Source: Thermoplasmata archaeon
GTDB taxonomy: Archaea > Thermoplasmatota > Thermoplasmata > Thermoplasmatales > Thermoplasmataceae
NCBI GenBank assembly: GCA_021797385.1
Contig: JAJZZW010000119.1
Coordinates: forward strand, 1 to 5,809
DNA: 5,809 nucleotides
Reading direction: 5' to 3'
The number at the start of each line of letters is the position of its first letter. Positions within the stretch are counted from its first letter, which is position 1. The notes beneath the pieces are model-generated. The model ran no database searches, had not been told where the DNA came from, and saw nothing but the letters and a program-made list of their open reading frames with translations. Of this stretch, positions 1 through 5,421 are shown piece by piece. Position numbers and translations under genes: made by a program.

Positions 1-722
1 CCCATGACACCTGATAATTTCAACAGGAATGTCCCGGTAAAATGGAATCCCAGTGCGGTGGCCGCTATATCACCGAAGAGTATTGATATTGAAGCCATTG
101 AAAGTCCTATGTACCAGTTTTTTATCATCCCGGGCTTAAATGATCCTTTCAGGGATTTCCCACGGTATTTCTTCGGATACTGTGGCAGGTATACGAAAAG
201 CCATAGGGATGCTATTATTGTCAATATAGCAGGAAATGCCATGATTCCTGTAAGTGAAAAGGCAAGATATATATAAGGACCCAGAAGTGCACCTGAAGAC
301 ATACCGAGAAACAGGGAACCTATGCTTAATCCCGTGATTGTGGCAGATTTTTTTCTATCCATTGATTCGGCAATGCTCCCTACAGGGGCAAGGGAAAATG
401 GATAGGCGCTGGCTGCAATAATTGATAAAATTAGGAATTCAGTATAGTCTGTGGCAAATATACGTATGAATAACCCGGCTATGGAGAATAGCATGGCAAG
501 ATATATTGAGGACTTTACTGTAAATTTGGCAGAGAGAACTCCGGCTATAAGGCCAATGATAGCCATTGTGTACCCATATACAGAGAGTATAAGCACTATT
601 TCCGACAGAGTTGCGGACAGATGTGCGATTAGTTCCGGTATGACAGGCGCCAAAATAAACCACCCGAAGCCTATTGTAAAAACAAAAAACCAGTACGGTA
701 AGAGTTTTTTCAAATTATCCAT
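1..722 (-). CDS. MFS transporter, N-terminal 240 residues (runs off left edge)
   Basis: This is an integral membrane carrier of the major facilitator superfamily; substrate unknown. The minus-strand frame is open from ATG at 722 to the window edge, so only the first six membrane helices and the start of the seventh are visible. The helices fall at roughly residues 9-30, 40-62, 68-88, 92-115, 125-150 and 152-174. They are followed by a basic cytoplasmic loop (PKKYRGKSLKGSFK) that separates the two halves of an MFS protein. The loop between helices 2 and 3 (GVLSAKFTVK) is a degenerate motif A lacking the usual Asp-Arg. The loop after helix 4 (ESMDRKKSA) and the GALLGPYI stretch in helix 5 are typical. 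An in-frame ATG at 737 would add five residues (MSFTI); a TATA-like TTTTATGT at 751-744 fits the 722 start, while another AT-rich box near 767-760 fits 737. Transcribed divergently from the acyl-CoA dehydrogenase. The family is secure, the specificity is not. Confidence 0.85.
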   Translation of the reverse strand, partial: MDNLKKLLPYWFFVFTIGFGWFILAPVIPELIAHLSATLSEIVLILSVYGYTMAIIGLIAGVLSAKFTVKSSIYLAMLFSIAGLFIRIFATDYTEFLILSIIAASAYPFSLAPVGSIAESMDRKKSATITGLSIGSLFLGMSSGALLGPYIYLAFSLTGIMAFPAILTIIASLWLFVYLPQYPKKYRGKSLKGSFKPGMIKNWYIGLSMASISILFGDIAATALGFHFTGTFLLKLSGVM

Positions 723-743
723 GATAGTGAATGACATTCATGT

Positions 744-751
744 ACATAAAA
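744..751 (-). promoter_or_regulatory. Probable TATA box of the minus-strand MFS gene
   Basis: TTTTATGT on the minus strand lies 29 to 22 bases before the ATG at 722, the same spacing as the other promoters here, and would give a leaderless transcript. A second AT-rich element at 760-770 (ATATTTAAAC on the minus strand) would instead serve the upstream ATG at 737, so the exact promoter is uncertain. Confidence 0.4.
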
Positions 752-786
752 GTTTATACAGTTTAAATATAATTTATGTCTTTCAG

Positions 787-799
787 ATATATTTAATAA
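787..799 (+). promoter_or_regulatory. TATA box of the acyl-CoA dehydrogenase gene
   Basis: ATATATTTAATAA contains TTTAATAA at 792-799, 28 to 21 bases before the ATG at 820. There is no ribosome binding site between it and the start, so the message is probably leaderless. Confidence 0.6.
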
Positions 800-819
800 G
801 TGGCGAATAATAAAATATC

Positions 820-1977
820 ATGGACTTTTCATTCAGCGATGAACAGGAACTATTAAGAGAGAATACTGCAAAGTTTTTGGAGAAAAATTTAAAGCCTTTT
901 GTCAGGTCTATAGATGATAATGGAGAAATTCCGGAGACTTTTTTTAAAAAAGCAGGCGAAAATGGAATTATATCCCCATTTATTAACCAGAAATATGGGG
1001 GACCTGGCCTATCTTTTATGGATTCTGTTATCATAGCAGAGGAAATTGCAAAAGTCGATACGAGTATGGCAACCTCTGTTTATTATCTTCTGAACACATC
1101 GTGGGCTTACGTGCTCCAGAAATACGGTAAGGAAGAATTAAAGGAGAAACTGCTGCCTGATATTGCAAATGGGAATAAATTCATAGGAATTGCATCAACT
1201 GAGCCATCCGGTGGGAGCGATGTGGCAAACATAACCACCACCGGTGAACTAAGAGATGGAAAAGTGATTATCAACGGTGAGAAATTGTACATAAGCGGTG
1301 CCATGGAGGCCAGAAAGAACGGTGGAGGGCATCTGACACTGGTTAAAACAGACAAAAGCATGGGGCATAAGGGAATAACCATGGTCTATATTCCTGCTGA
1401 TACAAAGGGTATGGAAATCACCAAACTTCAGAATATGGGAAGGATGGGTATATCTACATGTGGAATCAAATATAATGATGTAGAAGTCCCGCAGGAAAAT
1501 ATCATAGGCAAAATCAATGAGGGATTTTATTATTCCATGGACGGATTCAACCATGCAAGAATTATGGTAGCAGCGGCATGTAATGGTTTATCTCTTCGGA
1601 TGCTTGATGAAGGTATAAAATACATAAAAGAGAGAGATGCATTCGGAAAGAAGCTAGGTGATTTCGAGGCAATAGCCTTCGAGGCTGCAGATCTGAAGAC
1701 AGAAATTGAAATGGCATGCCTGCTCAATTATAAATCAGCGTACATGGCAGATATGAATGACCCTGACTTTTATATATATAGTTCAATGTCAAAACTTACA
1801 TCCCCGCAGATTGCCATGGATACTGTAAAAAAGGTAATGATGTGGTTCGGAGCTTATAGCTATACAAAGGACTCCGGCATAGAGAGAAGTGCCAGGGGAA
1901 TATTTTCATATCTGGTTGGTGCGGAGGGTGCGTTGAACATAATGAAAATGATAATCTCACGTTCCATGTTGAAATAA
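820..1977 (+). CDS. Acyl-CoA dehydrogenase family flavoprotein
   Basis: Predicted cytosolic FAD enzyme that oxidises an acyl-CoA to the trans-2-enoyl-CoA, the first step of beta-oxidation or of branched-chain acyl-CoA breakdown. At 385 residues it has the usual family length and three-part layout: an N-terminal helical domain (about 1-118), a middle beta domain (about 121-228) opening with the family signature ASTEPSGGSD (125-134), and a C-terminal helical domain (about 235-385) with the FAD/dimer stretch ERDAFGKKLGDFEA (271-284). Glu369 in GAEGA aligns with the MCAD-type catalytic base of YEGT. The alternative base position of isovaleryl/long-chain enzymes (before Arg247) is Ala, which supports Glu369. 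Odd points: the normal GGxGY loop reads FGAYSY (343-348), the RDA motif reads RGI (359-361), and the spacing to Glu369 appears one residue longer. The gene ends in tandem TAA codons. Substrate cannot be told; electrons would normally go to an ETF, which is not in the window. Confidence 0.93.
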   Translation: MDFSFSDEQELLRENTAKFLEKNLKPFVRSIDDNGEIPETFFKKAGENGIISPFINQKYGGPGLSFMDSVIIAEEIAKVDTSMATSVYYLLNTSWAYVLQKYGKEELKEKLLPDIANGNKFIGIASTEPSGGSDVANITTTGELRDGKVIINGEKLYISGAMEARKNGGGHLTLVKTDKSMGHKGITMVYIPADTKGMEITKLQNMGRMGISTCGIKYNDVEVPQENIIGKINEGFYYSMDGFNHARIMVAAACNGLSLRMLDEGIKYIKERDAFGKKLGDFEAIAFEAADLKTEIEMACLLNYKSAYMADMNDPDFYIYSSMSKLTSPQIAMDTVKKVMMWFGAYSYTKDSGIERSARGIFSYLVGAEGALNIMKMIISRSMLK

Positions 1978-2044
1978 TAATATTTAATTGTATATATTAA
2001 AATCGGCAGTACGATGTTGCCAGATCCACATACCTTGAACAATA

Positions 2045-2050
2045 TTTTTT
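2045..2050 (+). terminator. Possible T-tract terminator after the acyl-CoA dehydrogenase
   Basis: A run of six T lies about 70 bases after the acyl-CoA dehydrogenase stop and before the next gene. Archaeal transcription commonly ends at U-rich tracts without a strong hairpin. Support is limited to the tract itself in AT-rich surroundings. Confidence 0.25.
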
Positions 2051-2096
2051 ATGATAATTGAGATAAAATTAAAGACAGTACAACAAATATAGATTA

Positions 2097-2315
2097 ATGG
2101 TGTCCTATATCAACATACATGTCCACAGAGGGAAATCTAAAATAAATTCCGGAGCGGAATGGTTTGATGTTTATACAATGGAACCTTTTGAAAATAACAG
2201 GGCAAACAGGGATATTATTAATCAGCTTTCAAAATATTTCAAAGTTGATTATCAGAGAATAGAAATTGTCAGGGGTTCAAAGTCCAGGAAAAAAGTTATA
2301 AAAATAAATGATTAA
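2097..2315 (+). CDS. DUF167 / YggU-like small conserved protein
   Basis: A 72-residue soluble protein that matches the pattern of the DUF167 (UPF0235, YggU) family, whose biochemical role is not established. The pattern visible is an N-terminal beta strand with a basic turn (INIHVHRGKSK, 5-15), the helix segment NRANRDIINQLSKYFKV (34-50) corresponding to the family's GKAN..LI..LAK.f.v block, then IEIVRGSKSRKKVIKI (55-70) corresponding to the conserved I.i..G..SR.K.i.i end. The family is usually 75-100 residues, so this is a compact member. The usual Pro-Pro-x-x-Gly-Lys before Ala-Asn is replaced by Glu-Asn-Asn-Arg, so the call rests mainly on the C-terminal block. ATG at 2097 is directly followed by GTG; no Shine-Dalgarno is seen, and a weak TATA-like stretch (ATTAAAGA, 2068-2075) is at the local spacing. 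No functional link to its neighbours is evident. Confidence 0.75.
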   Translation: MVSYINIHVHRGKSKINSGAEWFDVYTMEPFENNRANRDIINQLSKYFKVDYQRIEIVRGSKSRKKVIKIND

Positions 2316-2418
2316 GTTAATTCTATTGATAATTTTATAAATCTAATACCTATTTATGCATCATTACGCTCTCCTTATGTCCAGAGTTCACAATAGATAA
2401 TATGCCTTTAAGTAGGGT

Positions 2419-2426
2419 TTTATATG
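2419..2426 (+). promoter_or_regulatory. TATA box that fixes the start of the DECR-type gene
   Basis: TTTATATG sits 28 to 21 bases before the ATG at 2447. It lies inside the 45-base extension that a start at 2402 would make coding, and 2402 has no TATA at the right distance, so the box argues for 2447 as a leaderless start. Confidence 0.6.
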
Positions 2427-2446
2427 TAAAACGGGTATACACATAT

Positions 2447-3280
2447 ATGTTCAGCGATAACCTGTTAAATGGAAAAAATATTCTTATAACCGGTGGCGGC
2501 ACCGGACTTGGAAAGCAGATGGCAGAAACTTTTCTGAAACTTGGAGCCACGGTATCCATAGTGAGCAGACATGAGGAACACCTGATAGGGGCAAAAAATC
2601 ACTTCAGTAAAATGGGGTATCATATTGAGGCGGAAAAATGCGATGTGAGAAATCCTGAAGAATTAAAAAGTGCCATTGATGCTATAGAGAAAAAAACCGG
2701 AAGTATAAACGTACTTGTAAACAATGCCGCAGGGAATTTTATCAGTAAAACAGAGGACCTAAGCCCCAAGGCATTTGATACTGTAATAGGGATAGTTCTC
2801 AATGGCAGTTCGTATGCCTCACTGGAAATGGGAAAGCGCTGGATTAAAAATTCCATAAAGGGCACCATACTCAGCATAGTTGCAACCTATGCGTGGACGG
2901 GATCTGGCTATGTTGTCCCCTCAGCCATAGCAAAGGCAGGTGTTCTTGCATTAACAAGGTCACTTGCCGCAGAATGGGGTCATTATGGAATAAGGACTGT
3001 TGCAATTGCACCTGGTGCGTTCAGGACAGAGGGTGCCTGGTCCAGACTCTTACCAGGAGAAGAGTATGAAAAGGAAATTATAGATGGAAATCCGGAAAGA
3101 AGGCTTGGTACCAAGGAAGAAGTGGCAAACATAGGGGCATTCCTCATATCTGATCTGGCATCTTATATAAATGGAGATGTTATTACAGCAGATGGCGGGC
3201 AGTCATTATACGGGGCCAGTTTTTTTAATATGATGGAAAAACTCCCAGATGATCTGTGGAAGATGATGCGTCAGAGATGA
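2447..3280 (+). CDS. Short-chain dehydrogenase, 2,4-dienoyl-CoA reductase (DECR) type
   Basis: Predicted cytosolic NAD(P)H-dependent reductase of the classical SDR superfamily, DECR branch, which reduces 2,4-dienoyl-CoA to an enoyl-CoA so that polyunsaturated chains can pass through beta-oxidation. From ATG 2447 it has 277 residues. The Rossmann fold opens with TGGGTGLG (15-22). SR at 40-41 after the second strand suggests NADPH preference. Asp66-Val67 is the usual adenine-contact pair, followed by NNAAGNF (92-98). The active-site segment TYAWTGSGYVVPSAIAK (147-163) keeps Tyr148, Ser159 and Lys163, and Asn97 matches the fourth catalytic residue of human DECR1 (recalled as Asn148, Tyr199, Ser210, Lys214). 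LVLNG-type and RLGTKEEVAN blocks and the DGG near the end also follow DECR. The MPLSRV extension from 2402 is rejected because of the promoter. A trans-2-enoyl-CoA reductase role is an alternative. The acyl-CoA dehydrogenase upstream fits the same pathway. Confidence 0.9.
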   Translation: MFSDNLLNGKNILITGGGTGLGKQMAETFLKLGATVSIVSRHEEHLIGAKNHFSKMGYHIEAEKCDVRNPEELKSAIDAIEKKTGSINVLVNNAAGNFISKTEDLSPKAFDTVIGIVLNGSSYASLEMGKRWIKNSIKGTILSIVATYAWTGSGYVVPSAIAKAGVLALTRSLAAEWGHYGIRTVAIAPGAFRTEGAWSRLLPGEEYEKEIIDGNPERRLGTKEEVANIGAFLISDLASYINGDVITADGGQSLYGASFFNMMEKLPDDLWKMMRQR

Positions 3281-3281
3281 T

Positions 3282-3297
3282 TTATTTCCTTTTTATA
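3282..3297 (+). terminator. T-rich terminator after the DECR-type gene
   Basis: TTTATTTCCTTTTTAT begins two bases after the stop codon and has no clear hairpin. It matches the U-rich archaeal terminator type, and a separate promoter for the next gene follows at 3330. Confidence 0.4.
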
Positions 3298-3329
3298 TAA
3301 GTTAATTTATATTCTGGAAATAACAAATA

Positions 3330-3337
3330 TTTTTATA
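3330..3337 (+). promoter_or_regulatory. TATA box of the small four-helix membrane protein gene
   Basis: TTTTTATA lies 29 to 22 bases before the ATG at 3359, with no ribosome binding site between. This supports both the start and an independent leaderless transcript. Confidence 0.55.
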
Positions 3338-3358
3338 GAACTATTCTTATATAGCAGG

Positions 3359-3724
3359 ATGGCGTCTAATGCAAGAATAAGGTATCTCATAACAACACTC
3401 GGATCTGTTATTACCATGATTTCAGGGATTTTGGTATTGCTTCTTTTATTCATATCGGGGCTTGCAGGTGCCGCACAGCTCATGTTTTTTAATCCAGCGG
3501 GCTTCGTGGTAATAGGAAGCTCCATAGTTATGGCTATATTTCCTATAATCTGGATAATACTGGCTTATATTATATACTCCATGGCCAAGGGAACACACAG
3601 AAAGGATAAACTGGTCAATGGTATCATAATAATAATTCTAGGATTTATCATATTATTCATGGGTGGAGGATTTGTTATAGGCCCTGTACTTGACATAATT
3701 GGAGGGTTTTTGTTAATATTGTAA
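3359..3724 (+). CDS. Small integral membrane protein, three or four helices, function unknown
   Basis: I do not recognise a characterised family with confidence; the look is that of small DUF4064-like membrane proteins. The 121 residues are almost entirely hydrophobic. Likely helices are at about 8-35, 47-74, 87-103 and 105-121, with a short charged loop GTHRKDK (78-84) between the second and third. The N-terminus (MASNARIR) is short and basic, suggesting it stays inside. The last helix (IGPVLDIIGGFLLIL) runs to the stop codon with no tail and is rich in glycine (GGG at 102-104, GG at 115-116), which suggests tight helix packing. No signal peptide, cysteine or metal motif is seen. Its own TATA box and the terminator upstream make it a separate unit. 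A real gene is supported by the promoter spacing and the clean topology. Confidence 0.75.
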   Translation: MASNARIRYLITTLGSVITMISGILVLLLLFISGLAGAAQLMFFNPAGFVVIGSSIVMAIFPIIWIILAYIIYSMAKGTHRKDKLVNGIIIIILGFIILFMGGGFVIGPVLDIIGGFLLIL

Positions 3725-3772
3725 TTCCCATACAGTAATATAATAAATGATTTATGTACAGATATATTAGTT

Positions 3773-3837
3773 AAATTGCACTTATGTTTTACGTCAATTA
3801 AAAATGTCTAATTTTAGGCAATTACATAACACAATTT
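3773..3837. repeat. Imperfect inverted repeat before the second MFS gene
   Basis: AAATTGCACTTATGT (3773-3787) and ACATAACACAATTT (3824-3837) are reverse complements apart from the central two or three bases: AAATTG and TTATGT both pair fully. A smaller pair, AAAAT (3801-3805) and ATTTT (3811-3815), lies in the middle. The dyad ends 49 bases before the ATG at 3886, just upstream of the TATA box, so it could be an operator. The region is very AT-rich, so chance is a real alternative. Confidence 0.35.
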
Positions 3838-3856
3838 CGAATATTTTCAGAATATA

Positions 3857-3864
3857 TTTATATA
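3857..3864 (+). promoter_or_regulatory. TATA box that fixes the start of the second MFS gene
   Basis: TTTATATA, a near-perfect archaeal TATA box, lies 29 to 22 bases before ATG 3886. A TTG start at 3865 would directly abut the box, and ATG 3880 would sit too close, so 3886 is preferred as a leaderless start. Confidence 0.6.
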
Positions 3865-3885
3865 TTGATAGATATTGTCATGCTT

Positions 3886-5157
3886 ATGGATAGTATATTT
3901 AAATTAGGTTTTCAAAAAAAAGAAACAGTCAGACAGGCGGCTGGTGAGAGTCTTAAAAGATTCATTTTAATAGCTATTGTTGCAGGACTTCCAGCATTTT
4001 TAGAAGGATTCGATGGAGAGATATATTCTTTCGGTTCATCATATATTGTTCCATCACTTACTGGACCGGTATATCTTTCAATCGGTCTCATATTAACTGG
4101 ATACGCAATAGGAATAGCAATATTTAGCCTTGTTGGGGGATACCTGTTTGACAGGTATTCTGTAAAAAATACAGTAATACTTTCAGTTGTAATATTTTCA
4201 GCTTTTACTATAATGACTGGTTTCGTAACCACGACTCCAGAACTTTTCATAGCCAGACTGGGAGTTGGAGTAGGTGTTGGTATCTTCCAACCTGCAGGTG
4301 TCGCTTTGCTGGGGGATATATTTTATGAAACCCGTGGGAAGGCGGTTTCTGTATGGGCAACATTCTTCTCCGTTGGACTGTTTGCAAGTCCGTATCTTAT
4401 AGCACCTTTTCTTCCTGCATTCAGGCTACCCTTTGAAATATCCGGTGCTCTTGCTGTTATAATACTTATACTTGTAATTCTAATAATTCCAATTACCTTT
4501 AAAAAGGAAAAACAGACTACCAAGGTAAAGCTGAAAAATGTATTTAATAGAAATATAATTCTTTTATCAGTTTCTATTTTCTTTTTCGGGATAGCATTAT
4601 TTGCAGGATATTTGGGTTATTTTTCTGATTATCTTGAAACTGGATTATCAATATCCACCGGAAATGCTGCAATAATAGCATCTATGGCTGGTGCCGGAGG
4701 ATTTATTATGGCATTCCCAATAGGATTTATTGCAGACAGGATAGGAAGGAAATATATGGTTATAATAACATCCTTGCTGATTGCAATAGGTTCTGCAGGA
4801 ATGTTTTTCCTGTTTACGTCATATTTTGGTTTAATCATTGCCACTTTTATTTTCGGTTCAGGATGGGGAGTTTATGTTGACCTCCTAGTAGCCCTAGGGC
4901 AGGATTCGGTAGAAGATAGAATAGTTGGATCAATTTCAGGATTCCTGTTCTTTATATTTAACGTCGGAACTATGATAGGTGGCCCACTTTATGCAGTATT
5001 CCTATCAAAATACCCAACATTGTCACAATTCAAGGAAGGGGCTATAATAACGGTAATAATACCGACAATTTTGGCACTACTTTTCGTCGTATTTACAAAA
5101 CGCATGACAAAGAGCACTATAGCCGAGCATCCAGAATTTGAAAAACGGGTATCATGA
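3886..5157 (+). CDS. MFS transporter, metabolite:H+ symporter-like, complete
   Basis: A twelve-helix secondary transporter of the major facilitator superfamily in the cytoplasmic membrane; 423 residues from ATG 3886, normal for the family. The cytoplasmic N-terminus (1-25) is basic. Helix 1 carries the acidic cluster LEGFDGEIYSFG (39-50), typical of proton-coupled sugar or organic-acid symporters, where a helix-1 Asp takes part in proton coupling. Motif A appears in both halves: GGYLFDRYSVK (84-94) and PIGFIADRIGRK (278-289). Arg124 in ARLGVGVGVG is the helix-4 arginine of motif B, and FFSVGLFASPY in helix 5 resembles motif C. The central loop (205-223) is lysine-rich. The tail (405-423) is charged and cytoplasmic. 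Alternative starts at 3880 (ATG) and 3865 (TTG) are disfavoured by the promoter. Not closely similar to the minus-strand MFS protein at the left edge: the motif A sequences differ clearly. Substrate unknown; neighbours offer only weak hints of carbon-compound uptake. Confidence 0.92.
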   Translation: MDSIFKLGFQKKETVRQAAGESLKRFILIAIVAGLPAFLEGFDGEIYSFGSSYIVPSLTGPVYLSIGLILTGYAIGIAIFSLVGGYLFDRYSVKNTVILSVVIFSAFTIMTGFVTTTPELFIARLGVGVGVGIFQPAGVALLGDIFYETRGKAVSVWATFFSVGLFASPYLIAPFLPAFRLPFEISGALAVIILILVILIIPITFKKEKQTTKVKLKNVFNRNIILLSVSIFFFGIALFAGYLGYFSDYLETGLSISTGNAAIIASMAGAGGFIMAFPIGFIADRIGRKYMVIITSLLIAIGSAGMFFLFTSYFGLIIATFIFGSGWGVYVDLLVALGQDSVEDRIVGSISGFLFFIFNVGTMIGGPLYAVFLSKYPTLSQFKEGAIITVIIPTILALLFVVFTKRMTKSTIAEHPEFEKRVS

Positions 5158-5161
5158 AAAA

Positions 5162-5177
5162 TACTTTTTAATTATTT
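5162..5177 (+). terminator. T-rich terminator region between convergent genes
   Basis: TACTTTTTAATTATTT follows the stop of the MFS gene within four bases. On the opposite strand the transcript of the 63-residue gene meets a T-run (TATTTTT) reaching into the end of the MFS gene. Only 19 bases separate the two stop codons, so each transcript probably ends inside or against the other gene. Confidence 0.35.
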
Positions 5178-5368
5178 CAATGAGAGTTTCTTAATTTATA
5201 TATATGCCTGTGCAAAAGATAAAGAGGTATCAGAATTATAAGTGTCGGCAGTGCAGCATAGTAAGTAAAATATTTGAATGGAAAGAAAATATTTGAAACT
5301 GCGCTATAAATTACAAGTATAACAGCTACAGCACCTATAGCGTAATCTGCTACGACGAGTCTATCCAT
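5177..5368 (-). CDS. Small two-helix membrane protein, function unknown
   Basis: A 63-residue protein with two predicted membrane helices, about residues 8-29 (DYAIGAVAVILVIYSAVSNIFF) and 34-52, split by a short aromatic turn (PFKYF). It ends in a basic tail (HRHIYKLRNSH) that is probably cytoplasmic. No family was recognised. Support for a real gene is the TATA box TTAATATA at exactly the spacing seen for the other genes, the coherent topology, and the lack of any competing coding frame on the plus strand. It is convergent with the MFS gene, and its promoter lies next to the remnant of a sulfur-compound transporter, though on the other strand. A partner role with a membrane transporter is possible but not shown. 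Confidence 0.65.
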   Translation of the reverse strand: MDRLVVADYAIGAVAVILVIYSAVSNIFFPFKYFTYYAALPTLIILIPLYLLHRHIYKLRNSH

Positions 5369-5389
5369 AGTGTGTTTATTTATACTCTA

Positions 5390-5397
5390 TATATTAA
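5390..5397 (-). promoter_or_regulatory. TATA box of the 63-residue membrane protein gene
   Basis: TTAATATA on the minus strand lies 29 to 22 bases before the ATG at 5368 and supports a leaderless transcript. Only about 25 bases separate it from the first recognisable codons of the plus-strand pseudogene. Confidence 0.55.
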
Positions 5398-5421
5398 TTT
5401 TTATACAAAATTCAATGCTAA

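Noticed and set aside
4..810. Plus-strand open frames at 4-276 and 451-810
   Set aside because: Both lie opposite the minus-strand MFS gene. Their translations show no membrane or domain pattern, while the minus frame gives clean helices.
2005..2021. Short hairpin GGCA-N9-TGCC after the acyl-CoA dehydrogenase
   Set aside because: A four-base stem with a nine-base loop is too weak to call a terminator or RNA element.
2402..2446. A 15-residue N-terminal extension of the DECR-type protein starting at ATG 2402
   Set aside because: The extension contains the TATA box for ATG 2447, has no promoter of its own at the usual spacing, and falls outside the family fold.
3248..3280. GATGATG-like words suggesting a C/D box small RNA
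   Set aside because: They fall inside the end of the DECR-type coding region, the box C match is not exact and no clear box D pairs with it.
3865..3885. TTG start at 3865 for the second MFS gene
   Set aside because: It abuts the TATA box; ATG 3886 has the expected spacing for a leaderless message.
3912..4844. Minus-strand open frames opposite the second MFS gene
   Set aside because: They are shadows of a gene with full twelve-helix topology and both motif A copies on the plus strand.
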